64,000 bases of DNA, taken from positions 1-64,000 of the forward strand of contig JAJJLU010003501.1 in assembly GCA_023807065.1 (NCBI GenBank). Reading direction: 5' to 3'. Positions within the stretch are counted from its first letter, which is position 1. Each line of letters starts with the position of its first letter. The notes under the pieces are model-generated. The model searched no databases, was not told the origin of the DNA, and worked only from the letters and a program-made list of their open reading frames with translations. The translations under genes and the position numbers were made by a program. This document shows, one piece after another, positions 51,608 through 61,189 of this stretch. Source of the stretch: Isotricha intestinalis (Eukaryota > Ciliophora > Litostomatea > Vestibuliferida > Isotrichidae).

Positions 51608-52621
51608 TTAAATTAATGTTAAATTTGATTGAGTATAATTTTTAGTTACTAACCAATAGCAAAAATGTTGTATTAACTCAATTAATTCATTAGAATGAAG
51701 ACCAAAATAATTATTTGGTTCCATAAAATCAATAAAATAATCATTACACATATCAGGAATAGATTCAGCACTATATATTTGAGTATACAATTTTTTTTTT
51801 TCAGTTACATAATTCTGATCAATTAAATTATTTTTTGATTTATTTATATATTCTCTAAAAGAAACAATAAATTTTGTAATAAACCAAAAATACTCTTTAT
51901 TTGTTTTTGAAATGACTTCTTTTAAATAATAATAAAATACTCCATCTAAAGGAGGATATTGAATTAAGTTATTATCATTTTTTATTGAACTTCTACATTC
52001 TTCATAACCATCTAATTTTTCTTTGTTCCAATTTTCATTTAAAAAAATATAAAAAGAATAATTTTCAACATTAGCAATGTTAGGGAAAATAATATCTTTA
52101 CATTGTCTAAAAACATTAGATAAATTTTGTTTTAAAGTATCTAAATTTATAACTTCATTATCATTATTAACTTTAATTTTTCTTAAATCATTATCAAAAA
52201 AAGTTTCATATTTTTTTTTATTTTGATTAATACTATTAGAAAGTAAAGGATCTTTTCTTGGTCTTCCTCTTCCTTTTCTTTCTCCTTCTTGAACATAATT
52301 GTGTTTACTTTTTCTATGATTAAATAAAGCAGGAGCAGATAAATAACTTTTACCACAATTAGGACATTTAAAATCTCTTCCTTTTATTTCACTTTTACTT
52401 CTTCTTTTTCTTCTTACTTTTCCGCCTTCTGAATTTATATTATTATTATTATTTTCTTCATTTATAATATGAAATGTCTTTGTTTGAAATGGATTTTGTA
52501 TTATTTGATTCTCTTGTTTTGGCTTCTCTATTTTTATTTCTTTTTCTTTTGGCTTTTCTTCATTTTTATTTTCATAACTTTCTTTATTCTTCTCATTTTT
52601 TTCTAATTCTTGTTGCTCCAT
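51608..52621 (-). CDS. C2H2 zinc-finger plus AT-hook protein
   Basis: 337 residues, likely a nuclear DNA-binding protein. The N-terminus (1-70) is Glu/Lys-rich. RRKRRSK (about 71-77) could be a nuclear-localisation signal. One C2H2 finger follows (CPNCGKSYLSAPALFNHRKSKH, C-x2-C-x12-H-x4-H), then an AT-hook core (GRGRPRKDP). Downstream is a conserved-looking helical domain (LSNVFRQCKDIIFP, YYLKEVISKTNKEYFWF, HSNELIELIQHFCYWL). A single finger with an AT-hook suits binding to AT-rich DNA, such as this genome. Similar finger-AT-hook proteins occur in ciliates; the DNA target is unknown. Confidence 0.8.
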   Translation of the reverse strand: MEQQELEKNEKNKESYENKNEEKPKEKEIKIEKPKQENQIIQNPFQTKTFHIINEENNNNNINSEGGKVRRKRRSKSEIKGRDFKCPNCGKSYLSAPALFNHRKSKHNYVQEGERKGRGRPRKDPLLSNSINQNKKKYETFFDNDLRKIKVNNDNEVINLDTLKQNLSNVFRQCKDIIFPNIANVENYSFYIFLNENWNKEKLDGYEECRSSIKNDNNLIQYPPLDGVFYYYLKEVISKTNKEYFWFITKFIVSFREYINKSKNNLIDQNYVTEKKKLYTQIYSAESIPDMCNDYFIDFMEPNNYFGLHSNELIELIQHFCYWLVTKNYTQSNLTLI

Positions 52622-52800
52622 TTTTTTTTAAAATACTTTTTTTGATTTAAATATATTTTTAAATCATGGCTTTAATTATTAAAAGTTTTATTTTTTTTTT
52701 TTATTCTTTTTCCAGAAGTTTATTTATTATCTTTAATTTATTAATTTTAAAATTTTTTAATTTTTTTTATTCAAAGTAAAATAATGAATTTTTAGTTTTA

Positions 52801-53889
52801 ATGGGAAGTCAATATTCACAGGAACCAGAAAAACCAAAAGAAAATTTAAAAGAATTATTTGATTTAAGGAAAAAAAAAATAAGAAATGCTTCCCCTTTTA
52901 TCGAAAGAACATTAACTTATAATCCAATTGAAAAAAAAGTATCAAAAGAAGAAACAAAATTAACTTTAAAAGAATTAAACTTAGATAAAAAGTTTGTGGA
53001 AAAATATTATAATGAAGAAATAACTCAAAAATTAATTAAACCTGATTTTTCAATTGAACAAATAATTAAAAGTACATTTTATTTAAGTAGAAATAAATTA
53101 AATAATAATAATATAAATAATAATAAGGAAAAAAACAATAATAAAAGATTTTCAATAAATAATAATCCAAATTTAAATTATGAATTTCGTTTTTTTAGAA
53201 ATGAAAAAGAATTAAGGAACTCTTTTTATACTAAATTAATAAGTAAAAATATAGGAAAAATAAATAAATCCAAAAATTATAATTCAATATTTATTTTTGA
53301 TTGGGATGACACATTATTTTTTACTTCAGTATTAACTCCAAATGGTTATTATCAAGAGAAAAATATAAAATTAGGAAGAAGAGATTATGATAAAATATCA
53401 AGTATAGAATATTCAGTAAAAGAAATCTTAACATTTGCTTTAAAAAAAGGAAATGTATTTATTATAACAAATAGTCATAAAAAATGGGTTGAAATTTCAA
53501 TTGAAAAATATTATCCTTTAATTAAACCTTTAATGGATAAAATCATTATTATTAGTGCAAGAGAAAAATATGAAAAATTGTATCCTTCAAATTCCAAAAT
53601 GTGGAAGTTTTTAACTTATTATAATATTAAAAATCATTTTGATTGTACTTTATTAACTAATATTATTTGTGTTGGAGATAATGAAAATGATTTAGAAGCT
53701 GGAATTTCATTAGGAAAATGTTTTAATAAATCTTATGTTAAAACTGTGAAATTAAGAGAAAATCCTAATTTAGAGGAATTAAATAAACAATTAATTTTAG
53801 TTAATTCTCAATTACTTAAAATTTATTTGCTTGTTAAAGATATTAATATTAAAGTACAATCTAAAAAAAGAGAAATTATAGATTTTTAA
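52801..53889 (+). CDS. HAD-superfamily phosphatase, Met-Gly start
   Basis: 362 residues. The HAD core starts at about 160: IFIFDWDDTLFF gives the nucleophile D167 and acid D169 (DxDx[TV] motif I), VFIITNSHKKW is motif II, and ICVGDNENDLEAGISLG is motif IV with acidic residues (GDxxxD). A Lys motif III lies between (KMWKFL region, tentative). No membrane segment. The start MGSQYSQEP is a candidate myristoylation signal. The first 150 residues are Lys/Asn-rich with no known domain. The substrate is not deducible; similar proteins in ciliates are annotated only as HAD hydrolases. It starts 179 bp from the divergent zinc-finger gene. Confidence 0.82.
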   Translation: MGSQYSQEPEKPKENLKELFDLRKKKIRNASPFIERTLTYNPIEKKVSKEETKLTLKELNLDKKFVEKYYNEEITQKLIKPDFSIEQIIKSTFYLSRNKLNNNNINNNKEKNNNKRFSINNNPNLNYEFRFFRNEKELRNSFYTKLISKNIGKINKSKNYNSIFIFDWDDTLFFTSVLTPNGYYQEKNIKLGRRDYDKISSIEYSVKEILTFALKKGNVFIITNSHKKWVEISIEKYYPLIKPLMDKIIIISAREKYEKLYPSNSKMWKFLTYYNIKNHFDCTLLTNIICVGDNENDLEAGISLGKCFNKSYVKTVKLRENPNLEELNKQLILVNSQLLKIYLLVKDINIKVQSKKREIIDF

Positions 53890-54294
53890 TATTATTATTG
53901 TAGAAGTTAATTTAATAAAGTAGAATTGAAATTAATTAATAATAACTATATATAATTTTCTTTGGTAAAATTTTTTATTAATAAAATTTAGGTATATTTG
54001 ATTATTTTTTATCCTTAAACCAAAACTATTTTTTAAATTTTATTTATTATTTTTTTAATTTAAATTTAAAAAACGTTTACTTAATGTTATTATTTATAAT
54101 ATATGAGTAATTATTTATTAAAATATTATTAAGAATATTACCTTAGAAACACATAATATTAATTATTCTAAATTAATACAATATTTTAAACATCATAATT
54201 TGATGATATTATAAAATATTTTTTTATGTTCTGTACATTATATATATAAATAACATATATAAGTAATAATAAAGGAATAAAAATATTTTTGTTC
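53890..54294. other. Convergent intergenic, no feature seen
   Basis: 405 bp of AT-rich sequence, with a small hairpin (ATCATAATTTGATGAT) near 54190. No coding or RNA feature recognised. Confidence 0.45.
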
Positions 54295-54512
54295 TTATGA
54301 TGAATCAGAATTAATTTCATCTTCATTCATATTTTTTTCAATTTTAAAAGTAAATTTTTCAAACCCATAAAAAATATATTTTGTTTCTTTTTCTTCGAAT
54401 CCTTTAATCAAATTAAATTCACTAATTTTTTTTTTAGGTTTTAAAAATCTAATTTATTAACAAAAAAAAATAAATACTTTGGTTTAGGAGCTTTCAAAAG
54501 AGATAAATCCAT
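54295..54512 (-). CDS. Small spliced gene (62 aa), unknown
   Basis: Two exons on the minus strand: 54478-54512 (35 nt) and 54295-54448 (154 nt). Removing the 29-nt GT-AG intron gives one uninterrupted 62-residue frame ending TAA: MDLSLLKAPKPKFLKPKKK near the start, then IKGFEEKETKYIFYGFEKF and an acidic end (NEDEINSDSS). Unspliced, the first exon stops after 23 codons. The peptide has an ordered-looking alternating middle. No family recognised; total coding length is a whole number of codons. It is divergent from 54612 with a 99-bp spacer. Confidence 0.65.
54449..54477 (-). other. Intron, 29 nt
   Basis: Minus strand, from GTATTTATTT to ATAAATTAG, splicing in phase 2 (CCA AA / A TTT). Joins the two exons of the 62-residue gene without a stop. 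Confidence 0.65.
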
Positions 54513-54611
54513 TTTTTTAATTTTTATTAAGAAAAATTGATAAAAAAATCTTTTGGAAAAATATTAATTTTAATCCTACATGACAAAAGATAAAATTAAA
54601 AAAAATTAAAA

Positions 54612-55679
54612 ATGTCAGAAGAAAGTGAAAAAGAAGATGGAGAAAATGAAGAAGGAGAAAACGAAGAAAAAGAAGAAAAAGAGGAAGGAGAAAATGAAGA
54701 AAAAGAAGAAAATGAAGAAGGAGAAAATGAAGAAAAAGAAGAAAGTGAAGAAGAAGATAAAAAAAAGAAAAAGAAAGATAAGGAAATAAAAGAGGAAATA
54801 AAAGATAATAATGAAGTAAAATTTGAAACTGATAAATTAGTTTTATCAAATGAAACTAAAGTTGAAGTTAATAATAATAATAATAGTGTTAATGGTATAA
54901 ATTATACAATGGGAAATGTTCCTGTTACAGATAGACAAAAAAGTTTATCTGAAATTATTTCTGAAGTTAATTTCGAAATGGATGGTTTATCAAAACAAAT
55001 TGAAAAAAATTTTATTAATTTAAATTATAATACTAATTATCATCCTATAATAAATAAAAATGATGATAATTTAGATAATTTATTTATAAAAGCAAAAGAA
55101 TTAACTAGGATTATAGATAATGAAAATTTAAAAGATAATAATTATATTACAAGTTATAAAAATAATAATGATAATTATTTATTGAATCAAGAAATGGAAT
55201 ATCCTTTTCAAAATAATAATCAATATAAATCTTCTTTAAATAATAATCCTTATCCATATGATCCAAATAAAAATAAAGAATATTATTCATCATTAAATAA
55301 TCTTAATAATAATATGAATAATATTAATTTAAATAATCAATTTTCAAATATAAATAGAAATTTAGATAATTTAACTCCATATTCTTTAAATCAAAATTTA
55401 AATATGAATACAAATACAAATATAAATATAAATACAAATACAAATATGTTTAATTCATCAAGAATAAAAAGAATGGATGATTTATATAGAAGTAATTTAA
55501 ATAAAAAGCCTAAAATTTATTCTCAATCTATAAACCCAAAAAATATAAATATTCCTATAGAAAAACCTCAACAACAATTTCAATTTAATAATAATTTTAA
55601 TTCTGGTCAAAGAAATTTTGAGAGAATTAAACCACAAAGTATTAATCAAGCAGTTAATATATTACTTGATAAATATTAA
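54612..55679 (+). CDS. Acidic then Asn-rich protein, unknown
   Basis: 355 residues. Residues 1-60 are almost all Glu, Gly, Lys, Asn and Ser in GENEEKEE-type repeats; 60-180 are mixed with NVPVTDRQKSLSEIISEVNFEMDGLSKQIEKNF, an amphipathic helix; 180-355 are Asn/Tyr/Lys-rich with a Thr-Asn run (NTNTNININ). The ordered middle suggests a real protein. It has no known domain. It is 115 bp upstream of the next gene on the same strand. The Asn content is like many AT-rich-genome proteins and does not imply transfer. Confidence 0.6.
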   Translation: MSEESEKEDGENEEGENEEKEEKEEGENEEKEENEEGENEEKEESEEEDKKKKKKDKEIKEEIKDNNEVKFETDKLVLSNETKVEVNNNNNSVNGINYTMGNVPVTDRQKSLSEIISEVNFEMDGLSKQIEKNFINLNYNTNYHPIINKNDDNLDNLFIKAKELTRIIDNENLKDNNYITSYKNNNDNYLLNQEMEYPFQNNNQYKSSLNNNPYPYDPNKNKEYYSSLNNLNNNMNNINLNNQFSNINRNLDNLTPYSLNQNLNMNTNTNININTNTNMFNSSRIKRMDDLYRSNLNKKPKIYSQSINPKNINIPIEKPQQQFQFNNNFNSGQRNFERIKPQSINQAVNILLDKY

Positions 55680-55794
55680 AATTATTCTTTTTTTATTTTT
55701 TTTAATCTTAATATTTAAAAGTTAACTCTTTTTATTTTTATAAATTATTATTAAATAATTATTAAATAATGAAGATAATTCAATAAAAAATAAA

Positions 55795-56797
55795 ATGCAA
55801 TTAAGAACAAATAATAAAGAAAAAGAAGTTGAAATCCAAGAAACTCAAAATAAGAATAATCAAAAGATTAAAAAATTAAAAAATCAAAATGAAAAAGAGA
55901 AAAATGCATTGGAAGAAGTAATTATAATCTTTTTTTTAAAATAATATTTATTATTTAATATAGAATTCAAAAATAATAAACGAAGATAATAAAATTAAAC
56001 TTAGAAATTCAGTAAGAACATTATTTTAATTTAAAAAGTCTAATAATTATCAAGGAAAATATAAAAAGATGAATTCAGGGAAAGATTTATATAAACTTTC
56101 ATCAAATGAAAAAAAGCCTCCAAATATTAAGAAAGTAAAATATTATTTATTTATGAATAAATTATAATTTATAAAAAAATAGAAACATCAATTACGTTTT
56201 TTATCAACAGATTTAATTCCTCAATTTAAAAAATTTTTAAATCAATTAATAAAAAATGAGGAAGAAAATTTAATAAATAAAAAGAAAAAAAGAGAAGAAA
56301 CAAAACAAAAAATAAAAACAGAAAAAATAAATAAAAGTATAAATAAACAAATACAAAACTATCCAAATATGTTTATAACACAAATTAATTCTTATCAGCC
56401 AATTCAAAATGATTTTATAAATAATAATTATAATAATTGCAATAATTATAGTAATTATGACTCTCAATTGAAATCAAATCAAATGATGTTTATTTATGAT
56501 TTATCTTGTTATTATCCTCATCAAATTTTTAATAATTATCAAAATATTAATAATAATAATTATTATTCTCCAATTGAAAATATTTTAAATCAAGGAAAAG
56601 TTAATCATATTGTTGCTGCTTTTCATATTTTAAAAAGTCAACAGAATAAAAAAAAGACTAATCAAAATATTAATTATAATATTGAAAATAATAATATTGA
56701 AGGTGTAAATTATAATAATTTAACTGAAGAACAAAAAGAAAATAAAGTAAATGATAATTTATTCGAAAAAAATAATGAAGAAAATAAAAATAATTAA
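55795..56797 (+). CDS. Four-exon gene (293 aa), unknown
   Basis: Exons 55795-55917, 55964-56011, 56039-56134 and 56183-56797, separated by GT-AG introns of 46, 27 and 48 nt, all in phase 0. Spliced, it gives 41 + 16 + 32 + 204 residues without a stop. Only the last exon is visible as a single open frame, and starting at its Met 56369 would lose the first 151 residues. The product starts MQLRTNNKEKEVEIQET, has a charged helical N-terminus (KIKKLKNQNEKEKNALEE), then KHQLRFLSTDLIPQFKKFLNQL, a helical segment, and a Tyr/Asn-rich C-terminal half. No family recognised. Exon ends and codon phases agree exactly, which supports the model. Confidence 0.75.
55918..55963 (+). other. Intron, 46 nt
   Basis: GTAATTATAA to TTAATATAG; phase 0 between LEE and NSK. 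Contains in-frame stops, so the unspliced frame ends here. Confidence 0.75.
56012..56038 (+). other. Intron, 27 nt
   Basis: GTAAGAACAT to TTAAAAAG; phase 0 between RNS and SNN. GTAAG is a near-canonical 5' splice site. Holds an in-frame stop. Confidence 0.72.
56135..56182 (+). other. Intron, 48 nt
   Basis: GTAAAATATT to AAAAAATAG; phase 0 between IKK and KHQ. Holds in-frame stops (TAA, TAG), so removal is needed to keep the gene open. Confidence 0.75.
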
Positions 56798-57129
56798 AAT
56801 GCAAAAATATTTTTATATTGAATGTTGTCAATAAAAAAATTATATAAATGTACGTTTAATTTTAAAAATTATTATATATAAACTTTAATCCTTGAATGAA
56901 TTTTTTTCTTTATTTTTAATAATTATTGTACAATTTATATTAATTATTGTTATTTATAAATTGTTTAAATTAACATTTATGAAATACATATAAAAAGATT
57001 AAATTGGAATCAATGATTTATTTCTTTTATTTTAACAACAAAAAATTAATTGGAAGAATTATAATAATATTTATTACTATTATATTTACACTTATAATAA
57101 TTTATTCCCTTATTTTAATAATAATTTTT
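56798..57129. other. Convergent intergenic, no feature seen
   Basis: 332 bp between the convergent four-exon gene and the MORN gene. No coding frame or RNA gene recognised. Confidence 0.5.
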
Positions 57130-58810
57130 TTATTGTTTTTTCCTTGCATTTTCTACTTTTCTTTTTTTTAAAGCATCATCAAATTTACTTTCAATTCTTC
57201 CTATTTTAATTTTTTTTGAATCGTTTTCTTCATCACTTTCTTCAAAATCAATATTTCTCTTTTTTTGTTTTTTTTTATTGTAATTATCATTTCTATCATA
57301 TTCATAAAAACTATCTAAATCTTTATCATTATCATTGTTTTTATTTTTTTTTTTCTTTTTTTTATTTTTTTCTTCTTCACTTTCTTCTTCTTCTTCTTCA
57401 ATTTCTTCACTTTCTAAATATTCAGAATCAACATTTTCATTATTATCATTATTATTATTATCATTATTATTATCATTATCATTATTATTTTCTTTTTCTT
57501 CTTCTTCTTCTTCTTCTTCTTCGCTTTCATTTTTTTTTTTATTTTTTTTTTTATTTCCTTTTTTTTTAATTTCTTTAATTTTTCCTTTAATTTTCCCATT
57601 TTTATAAGTGACTTTATATTTCTTATTTTTAGATTTTAAAATTCCATTACCATTAGGTATTCCATTTTTAAAAGGGCCTTCGAAAATTTTTCCATTAGCC
57701 CATTTAAAAATACCATTACCTTCTTTAATATTATTAACATAATCACCTTCATAATAACTTCCATCAGGCCATTTGTAAATTCCTTTTCCTTCCATTTTCC
57801 CATTTATAAAATTACCAGTATAACTTTCACCATCATTCCATTTATAAGTTCCTTTCCCTGTTATATTATTATCTTTAAATTCTCCTTCATATGTATCTTT
57901 TAAATCTTTATAATATACTTTACCAAAACCATCTTTTTTATCATTTTTAAAATCACCTTCATATATTTGTTCATTTGTTTCTTCTTTTCCTTTACCTTCT
58001 TTTATTCCTTTTATAAAGTCTCCTATATATATTGAACCATTTAACATTTTTTGAGTTGCTCTTCCATCTAATTTACCTTCTTTAAAATATCCTTCAAATA
58101 ATGTTCCTTCATTATCTATTATTTTACCTATACCATTAAATTTATTTTTCTCAAAAGTTCCATTATATCTTGTTCCATCACTTAAAGTTAATATTCCTTT
58201 TCCATTTAAATTATTATTTATATCTACTTCACCTACATAAAATGCATCTATTTCATTATATTTTAATATGTATAATTTAGTAAATAAACGAAATTCTTTC
58301 ATAAATGCAGAACTAATTCCAAATGAATCTGAATTTGATAATAACATTTTATATGAATCTTCATTATGATTTATTCCTATTGAATTTTCTTGATTTTTTA
58401 AATTTTCTGTTAAATATTTATTATATAATTCTTTTAATTTTGAATATAATTCTTCTTCTAATTCTTTTTTCTTTGATGGATATATCTTTTTCCTATAATA
58501 ATGTCCTTTATATATTTTTTGAATTTTTATTATTGAATATGTATTATATGCTTTTTTACCATTTTTTGTATCTGGTAAAGTTGATAAACTTCTTTGACCA
58601 AAAAAACTTTGGACAATTTTATCTGGTTTTTCTTTTTTTTTAACAAATAATGAATTATTTTTATTTTCTTTTTCAAAATTTTTAATTGCCTTATTTAATA
58701 TATCGTTATCATCACTTTCACTTTCTTTTTCTTTCATTTCATCTTCATTTTTAAATAAAAGAATTTTTGGATTTTTTTTATTGATGTCCTTATTATGTTC
58801 TGATACTTTA

Positions 58811-58843
<33 letters not shown>

Positions 58844-59049
58844 GCACTTGAACTTTCATCTTCTTTTTGAGATAAAGATTCTACATTTTTAAATGAAACA
58901 TATGATTTTAAATCTTTTATTGCTTTTGGGTTTTTTAATTTATAATTATTATCTGATTCTATACTTTCTGGATTTTGTTTTTCTTCAAATTGAATTTCAT
59001 TATTATCTTTTGATGTACAACAACTACATTTTGAATTTTCTTTTCCCAT
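57130..59049 (-). CDS. MORN-repeat protein with IQ motif and acidic tail
   Basis: 639 residues. It begins MGKENSKCSCC, a Gly-2 with nearby Cys, suited to myristoylation plus palmitoylation. IQ-like IIKIQKIYKGHYYRKK occurs near 175-190. About ten MORN repeats cover roughly 265-490 (for example YEGEFKDNNITGKGTYKWNDGE and YYEGDYVNNIKEGNGIFKWANGK). The C-terminus is Lys- and Glu/Asn-rich with a basic end. The layout equals that of 42788-44239. MORN arrays bind membranes and anchor proteins at the cortex; IQ adds calmodulin control. It is next to the DHHC gene, which could lipidate such Cys-rich N-termini, though no partner is shown. Confidence 0.85.
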
Positions 59050-59212
59050 TTTTTTATTTGTTTTTAAATATTATTCTATTTTTTCTTTAACAGAATAAAA
59101 TATTTATAAATCACTTTTTGAATTAAATACTTATTATTAATTGTTATAAATAAAAATAATAATAAAATAAATTTTATATTAATATTAATCTATTTATTTA
59201 ATTAAAACTTTG

Positions 59213-60301
59213 TTAATTATTTTTTTTACATAGAGTAATTTTATTGTTTTTATCAATTTCACTTACATCTTGATTTTCATATTCATTAATAATAATATTA
59301 CTTTTACTTAAATCTTGTCCAATAGTATTATTGTTTATATCAAAAATTTTAGCATCTTCCCTTTCTTTACTCATATCAACTTTAGCTTTACCAATTTTTC
59401 TACAAAAAATGATTTTTAAATTTTTGAAAAACCCAAAATTATAAGGATTCAGATTAATAGGATTATGATATTTCTTTTTAATATATTCATAAAAAGTAAT
59501 ACCATTCTTAATTAAAATTAAATGAATAACCATTAATTTCATCATAAAGAAAATAAGATACATAACATTAATAAAAATAACAATAAGAAACAAAACAATA
59601 ATTGTTCCAAGATTTTTTTTTTTTCCTTTATTATTCTTAAATTCAATAATAACATAATAAAGAGAAGAAAAAAATTGAAAAAGAGTGAGGAAAGTACTTA
59701 AAGTTAATAAAAAAAAAAAAATTTTATAATTTCTTTTTCCAACACAAGTTCCCATCCAAAGACAATGATGATCAAATTTTTCAACACAATTATCACATTC
59801 TGCACAATGACTGGTTCTTGGAGGACGAAAATGAAAACAAGTATAACAATAATTTAAATCTATAATATGACCATTTTTATTTATTTTAATTACACTCTTT
59901 CTATTATCATAAAATATAAATTCATTATTTCTTTCTATTATTCCTGGATCTGTTGTTCCTCCTTTTATTAAAAAGATTATCAGTATTATTAATGTTAATA
60001 ATATTATTATTGTAAAGGTTATTGGAATTATTTTTTTTTGTAAATTAAAAAGAGTTATTATATAAATTATTGTTGGAATACTTAATAGTAATATACTATA
60101 TATTATATGATAATAATGATTTCCTACTATTATTTTTCCTTTTAAAAATGTTTTATTGTTTCCTATTCTTTGTTTTAAATTTATTTCCATATTATCTGAA
60201 AGTCTTTCATTTTCATTTATATTTTTTGATCTTTCTGTTAAATCTTTATTTATTATATCTTTTCTTTTGTTTTTGTTTTTGTTTTTATTTTTATTTTCCA
60301 T
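59213..60301 (-). CDS. DHHC palmitoyltransferase
   Basis: Protein S-acyltransferase of 362 residues. The cysteine-rich domain has [32 protein letters not shown] (DHHC at 177-180), [15 protein letters not shown] helices lie at about 61-83 and 89-113 before it and 193-219 and 230-258 after it, the usual four-TM layout with the DHHC on the cytoplasmic side. The N-terminus is Lys/Asn-rich. The DHHC and zinc-binding Cys/His are intact, so it should be active. The Pro-Arg-Thr-Ser-His core matches most DHHC proteins. Substrates are unknown; Met-Gly proteins in the same window are possible candidates but unproven. Confidence 0.93.
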   Translation of the reverse strand: MENKNKNKNKNKRKDIINKDLTERSKNINENERLSDNMEINLKQRIGNNKTFLKGKIIVGNHYYHIIYSILLLSIPTIIYIITLFNLQKKIIPITFTIIILLTLIILIIFLIKGGTTDPGIIERNNEFIFYDNRKSVIKINKNGHIIDLNYCYTCFHFRPPRTSHCAECDNCVEKFDHHCLWMGTCVGKRNYKIFFFLLTLSTFLTLFQFFSSLYYVIIEFKNNKGKKKNLGTIIVLFLIVIFINVMYLIFFMMKLMVIHLILIKNGITFYEYIKKKYHNPINLNPYNFGFFKNLKIIFCRKIGKAKVDMSKEREDAKIFDINNNTIGQDLSKSNIIINEYENQDVSEIDKNNKITLCKKNN

Positions 60302-60468
60302 TTTTTTTATTCATTCTAAACACAAAATTTTTAAACTTGAAAAATATTTATTTCAAAAATTAATTAAAATAGAAGATATAAGTAAAATAATAATTATATT
60401 GTAAATAAATAACAAAATCTTAAAATTATCTTAAAATATAAAAATTATTTTTTTAAAAGTAATTTAAT

Positions 60469-61089
60469 TTAAAAAGTATTAACTTCAGAAGAATCATATT
60501 CTTTAATAATATTATGACCAGAATAAATTTGACTGACTTTAGGAGCAATAACATTATTATTCTTTTCTTTCATAATTAAATGTTTTTCACTTCCTTTAAC
60601 AGGAGCGATCCCTTTAATAGGTTCATTTTTAGAAATATTTTTCTTAACATTTTTTTTATCTAAATAATGATTATGTAAAGTTTTTTTATTAGTATAATTG
60701 ATTGGATAAGGCCAAGGACCATTATAACCTTTTTTTTCTTTTTTAACTTTTGTTTTAACTTCTTTAACAATTGGTTTTTCTTCAATTACTTTTTCTTCTT
60801 CTTTAACTTCTTCTTCATCATCATCAAAAATTCCCATTGCTTGTTTTCTTTTTTTTTCTTCTCTTTTATATACTTCTTGTAATTTTCTTAACTCTTCTTC
60901 TCTATCTTTTTTCATCTTTTCTTCTACTTCTCTTAAAAGTTCTGGATCTTTTTTTCTTAAAAAATGATAATTATAAAAATCTTTTGAAACATATAATTCT
61001 TTTCCATCTTCATTTAAAGGATGAACACCAAATTTACCTAAATTTTCTATTGGTTCTTTTGTAAAGTCTTTTTCTTTATAATCTTCCAT
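60469..61089 (-). CDS. Charged protein, unknown (possibly axonemal)
   Basis: 206 residues. Start MEDYKEKDFTKEPIENLGKF, a helical charged middle (LREVEEKMKKDREEELRKL, a Glu/Lys run) and an end with GYNGPWPYPINYTNKKTLHNHYLDKK, NEPIKGIAPVKG. The patterned ends look conserved, not low complexity, but I do not know the family. No TM or signal peptide. It lies between the DHHC and Sel1/RING genes on the same strand; any link is unproven. A cytoskeletal role is a guess only. Confidence 0.6.
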   Translation of the reverse strand: MEDYKEKDFTKEPIENLGKFGVHPLNEDGKELYVSKDFYNYHFLRKKDPELLREVEEKMKKDREEELRKLQEVYKREEKKRKQAMGIFDDDEEEVKEEEKVIEEKPIVKEVKTKVKKEKKGYNGPWPYPINYTNKKTLHNHYLDKKNVKKNISKNEPIKGIAPVKGSEKHLIMKEKNNNVIAPKVSQIYSGHNIIKEYDSSEVNTF

Positions 61090-61189
61090 ATTTAAGTTAG
61101 AAATTTAATTATTAAAAAATAATTTAAAACTTTTAACTATTGAGATATAAACAAAATAAAATAATATGTTATATTTATATATATTTACT

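Noticed and set aside
54517..54849. Minus-strand Leu/Phe-rich frame
   Set aside because: Mirror of the acidic start of the 54612 gene.
56369..56797. A 142-residue gene starting at this Met
   Set aside because: It is part of the last exon of a four-exon gene; upstream frames join exactly.
57216..57607. Several overlapping frames rich in Phe, His and Tyr
   Set aside because: Antisense shadow of the acidic tail of the MORN gene; different frames are open for the same reason.
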